The position numbers and the translations under genes are program-made. DNA of 64,000 nt. Source: Micromonospora saelicesensis. GTDB taxonomy: Bacteria; Actinomycetota; Actinomycetes; Mycobacteriales; Micromonosporaceae. The stretch covers positions 186,001-250,000 of the forward strand of contig NZ_FMCR01000004.1 of the NCBI RefSeq assembly GCF_900091575.1. The letters are read 5' to 3'. Positions 44,476-52,757 of the stretch are shown here, one piece after another. Below the pieces are notes generated by a model. That model did no database searches, had not been told where the DNA came from, and worked only from the letters and a program-made list of their open reading frames with translations. Position 1 is the first letter of the stretch. Every line of letters begins with the position of its first letter.

Positions 44476-44513
44476 TCCGTGCCCGCGGGTCGGCGCGGGG
44501 TGAGAATGACTCC

Positions 44514-44822
44514 ATGCTCAAGTGGGAGTACGCCCTGCTGGTCCGCCGCCGCCAGGCTGCGACCAACGACCTCGGCTGGGAGGTCGTCTTCGTCTGGTAC
44601 GGGCCGGACGGCTCGATGGTCGACGTGACGCCGTACGGCGACACCGCCCTGGCACACCTGAACCGGGCCGGCGACCAGGGCTGGGAGTTGGTCGCGATGA
44701 GCGAGGACCCGTCCCTGCCCGGCAACAACGAACTGCACCGCTACCACCTCAAGCGGCCGAAGCCCGCCGACCCGCCGCCCCGTCAGCGGATGCGCGGGGG
44801 CCGCCGCACTCTCTCCGGCTGA
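44514..44822 (+). CDS. DUF4177-like small protein
   Basis: 102 residues from ATG 44514, 38 nt after the ABC-F stop. MLKWEYALLVRRR and LNRAGDQGWELVAMSEDP match the DUF4177 pattern (WEY... then GWELV). Polar Pro/Arg tail. Function unknown; probably co-transcribed with the ABC-F gene. Confidence 0.75.
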   Translation: MLKWEYALLVRRRQAATNDLGWEVVFVWYGPDGSMVDVTPYGDTALAHLNRAGDQGWELVAMSEDPSLPGNNELHRYHLKRPKPADPPPRQRMRGGRRTLSG

Positions 44823-44856
44823 CCGGGCGCGGGCCGAGCCTGGGTCCGGTCTCCCG

Positions 44857-44910
44857 GTTGAGCGGTATACCTGTGAGTCATATTTATGCCTCAGAGGTAT
44901 GCCGCTCAAC
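44857..44910. repeat. 54-nt hairpin element with AT-rich loop
   Basis: GTTGAGCGGTATACCT (44857-44872) pairs with AGGTATGCCGCTCAAC (44895-44910), one mismatch in 16. The loop GTGAGTCATATTTATGCCTC is strikingly AT-rich for this DNA. It lies in the 210-bp gap between the DUF4177-like gene and the BON-methyltransferase gene. Different from the other hairpin types. Confidence 0.75.
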
Positions 44911-45032
44911 GCGATCCTGTCCGGCAGGCTGCGACACGCCCACTGCGCGGTTGCGCGGGCCACGCCGACCAGGTGAACGAGCGGGGCATACCGGGCGCAA
45001 TTGCGGGTATCGCGCGGCGGGAGGTGGCCCGA

Positions 45033-45758
45033 ATGGTCGCTTTGGCACAGACTCCGCCCTCGGCCGACCGGCTGCGGGCGATCGACGATTTCCTCGCGCA
45101 GGCGTGGGCGGACCAGGTCCGCCACGATGATCGGTTGCGGGACCTGGCGGTCGAGGTGCGGTTCGACCGGGGGGTGGCCCATCTGAGCGGCGACGTGGCC
45201 GATCCCGCCCAGCTACGGCTGGTGCGGGAGCTGGTGGGGCGGCTGGCCGGTGTCTACGGCGTCTGGTGCCGGGTCGGCATCGGCGGGCGGGCACCGGTGG
45301 TGGTGGACCTCGGTTGTGGGCCGACCAAGCAGTGGTCGAGCAACCTGGGGCTGGACATCTACCCGGCGCCCGGCGTGGATGCCGTGGCGGACCTCTCCGG
45401 CTCGCTGCCGCTCGCCGACAACTCGGTGGACGTGCTCTTCGCGGTGCACATCCTGGAGCACCTGATCGACTTCCTGCCGCTGGTCGACGAGTGTCATCGG
45501 GTGCTCCGCCCCGGTGGGGTGCTGCACGTGATGAGCCCCTGGTGGGGGCATGTGAACGCGGTCGCCGACCCGACCCACGTCCGGCTGATGGACGTGCAGA
45601 CGTTCAAGGGGATCTGCCAGCTGCGGCCACCGGGCACGCCGCGCTGGTATCCACTGCACGCGGGCTGCGACGGCGCCTCGATCTTCGCCGACCTGACGCC
45701 CCTCCCACCGGACGCCGACCCGGCACCCCAGTCCCACCTGGCCCGCTTCTTCGACTGA
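45033..45758 (+). CDS. BON domain fused to SAM-dependent methyltransferase
   Basis: 241 residues from ATG 45033 with GGAGG 9 nt upstream. Residues 32-83 match a BON domain (LRDLAVEVRFDRGVAHLSGD, LRLVRELVGRLAGV), a small alpha/beta module that usually binds phospholipid. A methyltransferase follows at once: VVVDLGCGPTK (89-99), LGLDIYPA, LSGSLPLADNSVDVLFAVHILEH, HRVLRPGGVLHVMSP. No signal peptide or helix, so it is cytoplasmic, perhaps at the membrane face. The fusion is unusual, and the substrate unknown. Confidence 0.85.
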   Translation: MVALAQTPPSADRLRAIDDFLAQAWADQVRHDDRLRDLAVEVRFDRGVAHLSGDVADPAQLRLVRELVGRLAGVYGVWCRVGIGGRAPVVVDLGCGPTKQWSSNLGLDIYPAPGVDAVADLSGSLPLADNSVDVLFAVHILEHLIDFLPLVDECHRVLRPGGVLHVMSPWWGHVNAVADPTHVRLMDVQTFKGICQLRPPGTPRWYPLHAGCDGASIFADLTPLPPDADPAPQSHLARFFD

Positions 45759-45781
45759 CCCCACCCGGTCTCGGGGGTCAG
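45755..45781. terminator. Hairpin spanning both stop codons of convergent genes
   Basis: CTGACCCC (45755-45762) pairs with GGGGTCAG (45774-45781). The arms contain the TGA stops of the BON-methyltransferase and LacI genes, so one small hairpin serves both ends. Confidence 0.55.
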
Positions 45782-46785
45782 GGGGTCTGGGTGGATTCGC
45801 GAAGTTCCAGGCGGTAGGGGGCGGACATCTCCTTTGCCGGGGCGGTGCGGTCGCCGTCCAGGCGGTTGGCGAGGAGTTCGACCGCCAGTTGGGCGATTCT
45901 CTCCTTGTCCGGGGCGACGGTACTCAGGGTGGGGATGGAGAACCGACCGTCCTCGATGTCGTCGAAGCCGACCACCGCCACGTCCTCGGGCACCCGCAGA
46001 CCGGCCTCGTGCAGGGCGCGGAGGGCGCCCAGGGCGAGGGTGTCGTTGAAGCAGAAGACTGCGTCGGGGCGTACACCGGAGGTGAGCAGGCCCTGCATGG
46101 CGGCCGCACCGTCGGCGCGGTGCCAGGCCGACGCGGGCGCCACCAGGGTTTCGTCGTAGTCGAGCCCGGCGGCGCGCAGCGCGTCGGTATAGCCCGCCAG
46201 GCGCAGTCGGGCGCTGGCGCCCTCGTCGGTGCGCTGGGAGCCGATGGCCGCTATCCGGCGGTGGCCGAGCTGGATCAGGTGAGCGGTGATCTCCCGGGCC
46301 GCGGTCACGTTGTCGATCACCACTCGATCGGCGGGGCCGTGTTCGACCCGCTCGCCGAGCAGCACCATGGGCGTGCCGTCCAGGCCGGCCAGGTCCTCCG
46401 CCGTGAGCGCCAACGGGCTGAAGATGAGCCCGTCGATCAGGTGGTCGGTGATGCCGGAGGCGACCACCCGTTCCTGCTCCCGCCGACCGCCGGTCTGGTC
46501 GATCAGTACCGTCCAGCCGTAGGCGGCGGCGGCGGTGACCACGTAGCGGGCCAGCTCGGCGAAGTACGGGATGTCCAGTTCCGGAACGGCCAACGCGATC
46601 ACGCCGGTGCGGCCCTTACGCAGGTGGCGGGCCGAGAGGTTGGGCCGGTAGTTGAGCTCGGCGATCGCCTCTTCGACTCGGGCACGAGTGTCCGGCCGCA
46701 CGTGCACGTAGCCGTTGACGACGTTGGAGACGGTCTTCACCGACACCCCGGCCCGTTCAGCCACGTCCTTGAGCCTGTGTCGCAC
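45778..46785 (-). CDS. LacI-family transcriptional repressor of the arabinoside locus
   Basis: 335 residues, GTG 46785. HTH DVAERAGVSVKTVSNVVNGYVHV (6-28) then the hinge RPNLSARHLRKGRTG, and a sugar-binding periplasmic-like domain with LGHRRIAAIGSQ, FCFNDTLALGALRALHEAG and VPEDVAVVGFDDIE. Divergent from the GH51-ABC-GH43 operon; two operator-like sequences lie between. It probably binds arabinose or an arabino-oligosaccharide as inducer. Confidence 0.93.
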   Translation of the reverse strand: MRHRLKDVAERAGVSVKTVSNVVNGYVHVRPDTRARVEEAIAELNYRPNLSARHLRKGRTGVIALAVPELDIPYFAELARYVVTAAAAYGWTVLIDQTGGRREQERVVASGITDHLIDGLIFSPLALTAEDLAGLDGTPMVLLGERVEHGPADRVVIDNVTAAREITAHLIQLGHRRIAAIGSQRTDEGASARLRLAGYTDALRAAGLDYDETLVAPASAWHRADGAAAMQGLLTSGVRPDAVFCFNDTLALGALRALHEAGLRVPEDVAVVGFDDIEDGRFSIPTLSTVAPDKERIAQLAVELLANRLDGDRTAPAKEMSAPYRLELRESTQTP

Positions 46786-46838
46786 TCCCCAACCTCCCCG
46801 ATGTAACCCAGCGCACCATACCTCGTCATCACCCCTTT

Positions 46839-46862
46839 ACAACGTTGCCTACAACGTTGTAG
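46839..46862. promoter_or_regulatory. Tandem LacI-type operators
   Basis: ACAACGTTGC (46839-46848) and CTACAACGTTGTAG (46849-46862, a perfect 14-bp palindrome) share the core ACAACGTTG with central CpG, as in LacI-family sites. They are 12 bp apart centre to centre, 54 nt from the LacI gene and 71-94 nt from the GH51 start. Confidence 0.75.
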
Positions 46863-46932
46863 AAACGATGGACACCGGGTGAACAGTGACCGCGCTCACC
46901 CGTGCATCGGCACGAGGAAAGGTGGCACCCCC

Positions 46933-48447
46933 TTGCGGACCGCGCAGCTGACGATCGACCCGGCCTTCTCCATCGGCCCGGCCGACCGACGCCTCTTCGG
47001 CTCATTCGTCGAGCACATGGGGCGGTGCGTCTACGGCGGCATCTACGAGCCCGGCCACCCCAGCGCCGACTCCCGGGGCCTGCGCCGCGACGTGCTGGAC
47101 CTGACCCGCGAGCTGGGCGTTTCGGTGGTCCGCTACCCGGGTGGCAACTTCGTCTCCGGCTACCGCTGGGAGGACGGGGTCGGCCCGGTCGGCAACCGGC
47201 CCCGCCGGCTCGACCTGGCCTGGAAGACGATCGAGACCAACGCGTTCGGGCTGGACGAGTTCATGACCTGGGCCGCAGAGGCCGGCGTCGAGCCGATGAT
47301 GGCGGTCAACCTCGGCACACGCGGGGTCCAGGAGGCACTGGACCTGCTGGAGTACGCCAACCACCCGGGCGGCACGGAGCTCTCCGACCTGCGGCGCAAG
47401 CACGGCGCCGAGGACCCGTACGGGGTGCGGCTGTGGTGCCTGGGCAACGAGATGGACGGCCCGTGGCAGGTCGGCCACAAGACCGCTGACGAGTACGGCC
47501 GGGTCGCCGCCGAGGCCGCCCGCGCGATGAAGATGATCGACCCGTCGATCAGCCTGATCGCCTGCGGCAGCTCCAACCGGCGGATGCCCACCTTCGCCTC
47601 CTGGGAGGCGACGGTGCTGGAGCACACCTACGAGCACGTCGACTACATCTCGGCGCACACCTACTACGACCCGTCCGACGGCGACCAGGCCAGCATCCTG
47701 GCCTCGGCCGTCGACATGGACAACTTCATCACCGAGGTCGTCGCGACCGCCGACCACGTGGCCGCCAAGCGGCGGCACAAGCGCAAGCTGAAGATCTCCT
47801 TCGACGAGTGGAACGTCTGGTACGAGTCCCGCCTCCAGGCCGACCTGGACCGGCGCGGCTGGGTCGAGGCCCCGGCGCTGATCGAGGACGACTTCACCGC
47901 TGTCGACGCGGTGGTCGTCGGTGACCTGCTGATCACCCTGCTGCGCCACGCGGACCGGGTCGGGGTGGCCGCGCAGGCCCAGCTGGCCAACGTGATCGCG
48001 CCGATCCGTACCCGCAACGGTGGCCCGGCCTGGCGGCAGAGCATCTTCCACCCATTCGCGCTGACCGCCCGGTACGCCCGGGGCACCGTGCTGCGCACCG
48101 ACCCGGTGTCGCCGCGCTACGACACGAAGAAGTACGGGGACGTGCCGGTGCTCGACACCGTCGCCGTGCACGACGAGGAGACCGGCGAGCTGACCGTGTT
48201 CGCGGTCAACCGGGACTCCACCGATCTCCCGCTGGAGATCGATCTGCGCGGGCTGCCGGCCATGTCCGGCCTGTCCTTCCAGAGCATCGTGGCCGGGTCT
48301 GACCCGTCGGCGATGAACACCGAGGCCGAGCCCGACCGGGTGACGCCTCGGGACCTGCCCACCCCCACCCCCGACGGCGGCCGGTGCACAGTGCGCCTGC
48401 CCGCCGTGTCCTGGAGCGTGCTCCGCTTCGGCCCGGCCAACGCGTAG
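46933..48447 (+). CDS. abfA: Alpha-L-arabinofuranosidase, GH51
   Basis: 504 residues from TTG 46933 (MRTAQLTIDPAFSIGPADRR), behind GAGGAAAGG at 46914-46922; GTG 46879 is an alternative with a poorer leader. GH51 signatures: GSFVEHMGRCVYGGIYEPGH, acid/base E173 in CLGNEMDGPW, nucleophile E292 in SFDEWNVWYES. No signal peptide, so the enzyme acts in the cytoplasm on imported arabinosides. First gene of the operon. Confidence 0.94.
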   Translation: MRTAQLTIDPAFSIGPADRRLFGSFVEHMGRCVYGGIYEPGHPSADSRGLRRDVLDLTRELGVSVVRYPGGNFVSGYRWEDGVGPVGNRPRRLDLAWKTIETNAFGLDEFMTWAAEAGVEPMMAVNLGTRGVQEALDLLEYANHPGGTELSDLRRKHGAEDPYGVRLWCLGNEMDGPWQVGHKTADEYGRVAAEAARAMKMIDPSISLIACGSSNRRMPTFASWEATVLEHTYEHVDYISAHTYYDPSDGDQASILASAVDMDNFITEVVATADHVAAKRRHKRKLKISFDEWNVWYESRLQADLDRRGWVEAPALIEDDFTAVDAVVVGDLLITLLRHADRVGVAAQAQLANVIAPIRTRNGGPAWRQSIFHPFALTARYARGTVLRTDPVSPRYDTKKYGDVPVLDTVAVHDEETGELTVFAVNRDSTDLPLEIDLRGLPAMSGLSFQSIVAGSDPSAMNTEAEPDRVTPRDLPTPTPDGGRCTVRLPAVSWSVLRFGPANA

Positions 48448-48508
48448 GTGTCACACCGGTTCTGAGCAGGCACAATTCATTCCGTTCCCCCTCAAGGAGA
48501 GATAAAGC

Positions 48509-49840
48509 ATGATCCAGAACGACATGAGTCGGCGTCGCCTGCTCGGCCTCGGTCTCGGACTCGGCGCCGCGGCCTCGCTGACCCTCGCGGGTTGCGGCGG
48601 CGGCGATGACAGCGCCTCCGGGCCGGCCGCCGGCAACGGGGGCAAGGAGTACACCGGCCCCAAGGTGGACCTGAAGCTGTGGAACGGCTTCACCGGCGGT
48701 GACGGCGAAATCTTCAAGACGCTGGTGAACCAGTTCAACACCGAGCACAAGAACATCGCCGTGTCGGTGGCCACGTACCAGTGGGAGGACTACTACAACA
48801 AGCTCCCCGGCGCGGCCTCCAGCGGCAACGGCCCGGACATCGCGGTCATGCACATGGACCAGCTCGCCACCTTCGCCGCCCGCGGCGTGATTACCGAGCT
48901 GGACGATGTCGCCAAGAATCTGGAACTCGCCGAGGGCGACTTCGCCCCCACTGTGTGGAAGGGCGGGCTCTACAACAACAAGCGGTACGGCATCCCGCTG
49001 GACATGCACCCGCTGGGCTTCTACTACAACAAGACCGTCATGCAGAAGGCCGGCCTGGACCCGAACAAGCCGCCGACGACCAAGGACGACTACGTCGCCG
49101 CGCTGACCGAGCTGAAGAAGGCCGGCATCCAGGGCTTCTGGGTCAGCCCGTTCCAGTTCACCGGCGGCATGACCTTCTACTCGCTGCTCAACCAGTGGGG
49201 CGCCACCCTGTTCGACGCGGACGTGGCCAAGGCCACCTTCAACTCGGACCCGGCGGTCGAGGCGTGCACCTGGCTGGTCGACATGATCAAGCAGGGCTTC
49301 TCGCCGGCCAACGTCGGTCAGGACGCCGACTACCTGTCGTTCAAGAGCGGCAAGAACGCCTTCACCTGGAACGGCATCTGGCAGATCAACGATCTGAAGA
49401 AGAGCCCCGACGTGCAGTGGGGCGTCGCCCCGCTCCCCCAGATCGGCAGCAAGCCGGCGGCCTGGGCCAACTCGCACAACTTCACCATCGTGAAGCAGCG
49501 GGCCAACGACGCCAACAAGGTCTCCGGCGCCAAGGTCTTCATCAACTGGCTCAGCGAGCACTCGCTGGACTGGGCGAAGGGCGGCCAGGTCCCGGCCCGT
49601 AAGGCCGTCCGCGAGGGCGCCGAGTTCAAGGCGCTGCCGGAGATCTCGTCGCTCGCCCCCGAGCTGGAGTACGCGGCGTTCCCGCCGGCGGCCCCGGGTC
49701 TCGGCGAGGTCATGACCACCTTCTACAACTCCTTCAACGAGGCCGCCTTGGGCAAGAAGTCGCCCAAGCAGGCGCTGGACGACGGTGTCGCGAAGGCCAA
49801 CAAGCAGCTCGAGGACAACCGCAAGAAGTACGGGAGCTGA
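48509..49840 (+). CDS. Sugar ABC transporter substrate-binding lipoprotein
   Basis: 443 residues. Tat/lipoprotein start MSRRRLLGLGLGLGAAAS with lipobox LAGC (C29). Family 1 extracellular solute-binding protein (LKLWNGFTGGDGEIFKTLVNQFN, GPDIAVMHMDQLATFAARG). AAGGAGAG lies 8 nt before the ATG. By context it should bind arabino-oligosaccharides. Confidence 0.93.
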   Translation: MIQNDMSRRRLLGLGLGLGAAASLTLAGCGGGDDSASGPAAGNGGKEYTGPKVDLKLWNGFTGGDGEIFKTLVNQFNTEHKNIAVSVATYQWEDYYNKLPGAASSGNGPDIAVMHMDQLATFAARGVITELDDVAKNLELAEGDFAPTVWKGGLYNNKRYGIPLDMHPLGFYYNKTVMQKAGLDPNKPPTTKDDYVAALTELKKAGIQGFWVSPFQFTGGMTFYSLLNQWGATLFDADVAKATFNSDPAVEACTWLVDMIKQGFSPANVGQDADYLSFKSGKNAFTWNGIWQINDLKKSPDVQWGVAPLPQIGSKPAAWANSHNFTIVKQRANDANKVSGAKVFINWLSEHSLDWAKGGQVPARKAVREGAEFKALPEISSLAPELEYAAFPPAAPGLGEVMTTFYNSFNEAALGKKSPKQALDDGVAKANKQLEDNRKKYGS

Positions 49841-49846
49841 TACCCC

Positions 49847-50812
49847 GTGGCGGACGTGATCGAGGTCGGGGCGGCGCGCGGTGACGCGCCGCCCCCGGCG
49901 GCCAACGCAGTCCGCCGGTCCGCCTCGGCGGGTCGGACCAGACGGGCGACGCCATATCTGTTCCTCGCTCCCTACCTGGTCCTGTTCGGGGTGTTCGGCC
50001 TGCTGCCGATCGTCCTCGGCGTCTGGCTGAGCGTGCACCAGTGGGACTTCCAGCTGCCCAACCGGCCGTTCGTCGGGTTGGACAACTACAAGCAGCTCTT
50101 CTCCAGCGACTCCGCCGTCTACGGCGACTGGTGGCAGAGCGTCCGGGCCACCGCGATCTTCACGGTGCTGTCGGTGCCGCTGCTGGTGGTCGTACCGCTG
50201 GGGTTGGCACTGCTGCTCAACCGCTCCTTCCCGGGCCGGACGTTTTTCCGGGCCATCTACTTCGCGCCGTACGTGCTGGGTGTCGCGGTGATCGGCCTGC
50301 TCTGGCGGTTCCTGCTCGACGCCAACCTGGGCCTGGTCAACCGGATCCTCGGCGTGGTCGGGTTGCCGTCGGACACCCCCTGGGTGACGAACATGCCGTG
50401 GGCGTGGATCTCCCTGGTCGGGGTGACCGTCTGGTGGACGTCCGGCTTCAACGCGGTGATCTACCTGGCCGGCCTGCAGGACATCTCGCCGGAGCTGTAC
50501 GAGGCGGCCCGGATGGACGGCGCGAACGCGTGGCAGCGGTTCCGCAACGTCACACTGCCCGGGCTGCGGCCGGTGCTGCTCTTCGTGATCACGACGACCG
50601 TGCTCGCCTCGGCGAACATGTTCGGCCAGTCATTCCTGATCACCCAGGGGACGCCCGGCACGGAGACCCGCACTGTGGTGTGGTTCATCGTCGAGGAGGG
50701 CCTGCGGAACAACAACGCCGGTCGCGCCGCCGCGATGAGCATCGTGTTCGCCCTGCTGCTGGCGGTCGTGAGCATCGCCAACTTCCGCCTCTTCCGCTAC
50801 AAGGAAGACTGA
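49847..50812 (+). CDS. Sugar ABC transporter permease (MalF type)
   Basis: 321 residues, GTG 49847, 6 nt after the binding protein. About six membrane helices from residue 33, and the EAA-loop YEAARMDGANAWQRFRNVTLPGLRP. It pairs with the next gene. The ATPase of this importer is not in the locus; in actinobacteria a shared MsiK-type ATPase is common. Confidence 0.93.
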   Translation: MADVIEVGAARGDAPPPAANAVRRSASAGRTRRATPYLFLAPYLVLFGVFGLLPIVLGVWLSVHQWDFQLPNRPFVGLDNYKQLFSSDSAVYGDWWQSVRATAIFTVLSVPLLVVVPLGLALLLNRSFPGRTFFRAIYFAPYVLGVAVIGLLWRFLLDANLGLVNRILGVVGLPSDTPWVTNMPWAWISLVGVTVWWTSGFNAVIYLAGLQDISPELYEAARMDGANAWQRFRNVTLPGLRPVLLFVITTTVLASANMFGQSFLITQGTPGTETRTVVWFIVEEGLRNNNAGRAAAMSIVFALLLAVVSIANFRLFRYKED

Positions 50813-50822
50813 GGGGACCGCC

Positions 50823-51683
50823 ATGACGACGCCCACGCCGCCGACAACCGACGGCTCCACACCGGGGGTGCGCCGGGTCGGGCTCTACGCCACCCTGGTC
50901 GCCCTGGCCCTGATCTTCCTGGTCCCCCTGCTGTGGATGGTCATCACCTCGCTGAAGACCTACACCGCCGCCCAGCAGATCCCGCCGAGCTGGCTGCCGA
51001 ACCCGCTCGCCGGTTACGGCTACGAGCAGATCCTCAACAACTCGGCGAACCCGGTACTGCGCTGGTTCCTCAACAGCATGCTGGCCGCCACGCTGCACTC
51101 GGCGCTGGTGCTGGTGACCGCCTCGATGGCCGCGTACTCCCTGGCCCGGCTGAAGTTCCGGGGGCGCGGGGTGACCTTCGCACTGATCGTCGGGACGCTG
51201 TTCATCCCGCCGACCTCGCTGATCATCCCGAACTTCCTGATCGTCGACCAGCTCAACTGGATCGACACCCTCGCCGTGGTCGTGGTGCCGGGCGCGGCCA
51301 GCGCGTTCGGGGTGTTCTTCCTGCGGCAGTTCTTCCTGTCCCTGCCGAACGAGTTGGAGGAGGCAGCCACGCTGGACGGCGCCAACCAGTGGCAGATCTT
51401 CTACAAGGTGGTGCTGCCGCTGTCCAGGCCGGCGCTGGCCACCCTGGCCGTGCTGTCGTTCCTCACCAACTGGAACGACTTCCTCTGGCCGATCTTCGTG
51501 CTGTTCAGCCCGGAGCAGCTCACCCTGCCGCCGGGCCTGGGCCTGCTCCAGGGCTCGTACGTCACCGACTACCCGGTGATCATGGCGGGCGCGGTGCTGG
51601 CCAGCCTGCCGGTGCTGATCCTCTTCGTGCTGGCTCAGCGGCACATCATCCAGGGTGTCTCCCGCAGCGGTTTGAAGGGATGA
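50823..51683 (+). CDS. Sugar ABC transporter permease (MalG type)
   Basis: 286 residues. Six helices and EAA-loop LEEAATLDGANQWQIFYKVVLPLSRPAL. Its stop overlaps the GH43 start by four bases (ATGA at 51680-51683). Confidence 0.93.
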   Translation: MTTPTPPTTDGSTPGVRRVGLYATLVALALIFLVPLLWMVITSLKTYTAAQQIPPSWLPNPLAGYGYEQILNNSANPVLRWFLNSMLAATLHSALVLVTASMAAYSLARLKFRGRGVTFALIVGTLFIPPTSLIIPNFLIVDQLNWIDTLAVVVVPGAASAFGVFFLRQFFLSLPNELEEAATLDGANQWQIFYKVVLPLSRPALATLAVLSFLTNWNDFLWPIFVLFSPEQLTLPPGLGLLQGSYVTDYPVIMAGAVLASLPVLILFVLAQRHIIQGVSRSGLKG

Positions 51684-52708
51684 CGCGTACGACCGCCCGG
51701 CGACGTGGCGCGGCGGCGATCGTTCTCGCCGCCGCGTTGCTCGTTGCGGCCTGCTCCGACGGCACCGAACCCACCCCCACCACGAGCAGCGGGAGCGACT
51801 CCAGCGTGTTCACCAACCCGGTCGTGAAGACCGACGCCCCAGACCCGCAGGCGATCCAGGTGGGCGACACCTGGTACCTGTTCCACACCAACTCCGGCGG
51901 CCGCAACGTCCCGGTGCTCACCTCGACGGATCTGGTCGACTGGGCCGAGGCCGGGGACGCCCTGCCGGTGCTGCCGGACTGGGCGGACGCTGGTAAGACC
52001 TGGGCGCCTGAGGCGATCCAGCTCGCGCCAGACCGCTTCCTGCTCTACTACACGGTCGCCGGCCGGGAGTCGGGGCGGCAGTGCGTCGGGCGGGCGGTGG
52101 CCAGCGCGCCGCAGGGGCCGTACTCCGACGACGCGGCCGGCCCGCTGATCTGCCAGGCCGACCTGGGCGGGGCGATCGACGCCAGCCCGTACCGGGACAC
52201 CGACGGCAGCCTGTGGCTGCTGTGGAAGAACGACGGCAACGCGATCGGGGTGGACACCTGGCTCTGGTCGCAGCGCCTCGCCGACGATGGCCTGACCCTC
52301 ATCGGCGAGCCGACCAAGCTGCTGAAGCAGACCGCGCCGTGGGAGGGCACCCTGATCGAGGGGCCGTTCTTCCACCGTCAGGACGGTCGGCTGCTGCTCT
52401 TCTTCGCCGCCAACGCGTACGACCGGGCGGAGTACGCCGAGGGCTACGCGGTCTGCGAGAGCCCGACCGGCCCGTGTGTGAAGGCCGTCGAGAACCCGAT
52501 CCTGAAGGGCAACGAGGCCGCCTCGGGCCCCGGCCACGCGTCGATGGTGGTCAAGGACGGGCGGACCTGGCTGCTGTACCACGCCTGGCCGCCGGGCCAG
52601 GAGGGCAGCACCGACCCGGGTCGGCAGGTGTGGCTCGACGAGGTGACCTGGGTCGACGGCAAGCCGGTCGTCAAGGGTCCGACGGCCACGCCGCAGCCGC
52701 GCCCGTGA
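51680..52708 (+). CDS. GH43-family lipoprotein (arabinanase/arabinofuranosidase-like)
   Basis: 342 residues from ATG 51680. Signal with lipobox VAAC (C25). Five-bladed propeller markers of GH43: DAPDPQAIQVGDTWYLFHT with general base D55, AIDASPYRDTDGSLWLLWKN, and LIEGPFFHRQDGRLLLFF with the acid Glu. Surface-anchored, so it probably releases oligosaccharides that the importer takes up. The translational coupling to the permease supports that. Confidence 0.9.
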   Translation: MTRTTARRRGAAAIVLAAALLVAACSDGTEPTPTTSSGSDSSVFTNPVVKTDAPDPQAIQVGDTWYLFHTNSGGRNVPVLTSTDLVDWAEAGDALPVLPDWADAGKTWAPEAIQLAPDRFLLYYTVAGRESGRQCVGRAVASAPQGPYSDDAAGPLICQADLGGAIDASPYRDTDGSLWLLWKNDGNAIGVDTWLWSQRLADDGLTLIGEPTKLLKQTAPWEGTLIEGPFFHRQDGRLLLFFAANAYDRAEYAEGYAVCESPTGPCVKAVENPILKGNEAASGPGHASMVVKDGRTWLLYHAWPPGQEGSTDPGRQVWLDEVTWVDGKPVVKGPTATPQPRP

Positions 52709-52714
52709 GCTGTC

Positions 52715-52750
52715 GTGCGGGAGGGCCCCGAAGCTGGGGTCCTCCCGCAC
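52715..52750 (+). terminator. Terminator after GH43
   Basis: GTGCGGGAGGGCCCC (52715-52729) pairs with GGGGTCCTCCCGCAC (52736-52750): 15-bp arms, one G-T wobble, 6-nt loop, between convergent genes. Confidence 0.8.
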
Positions 52751-52757
52751 GCTTCGG

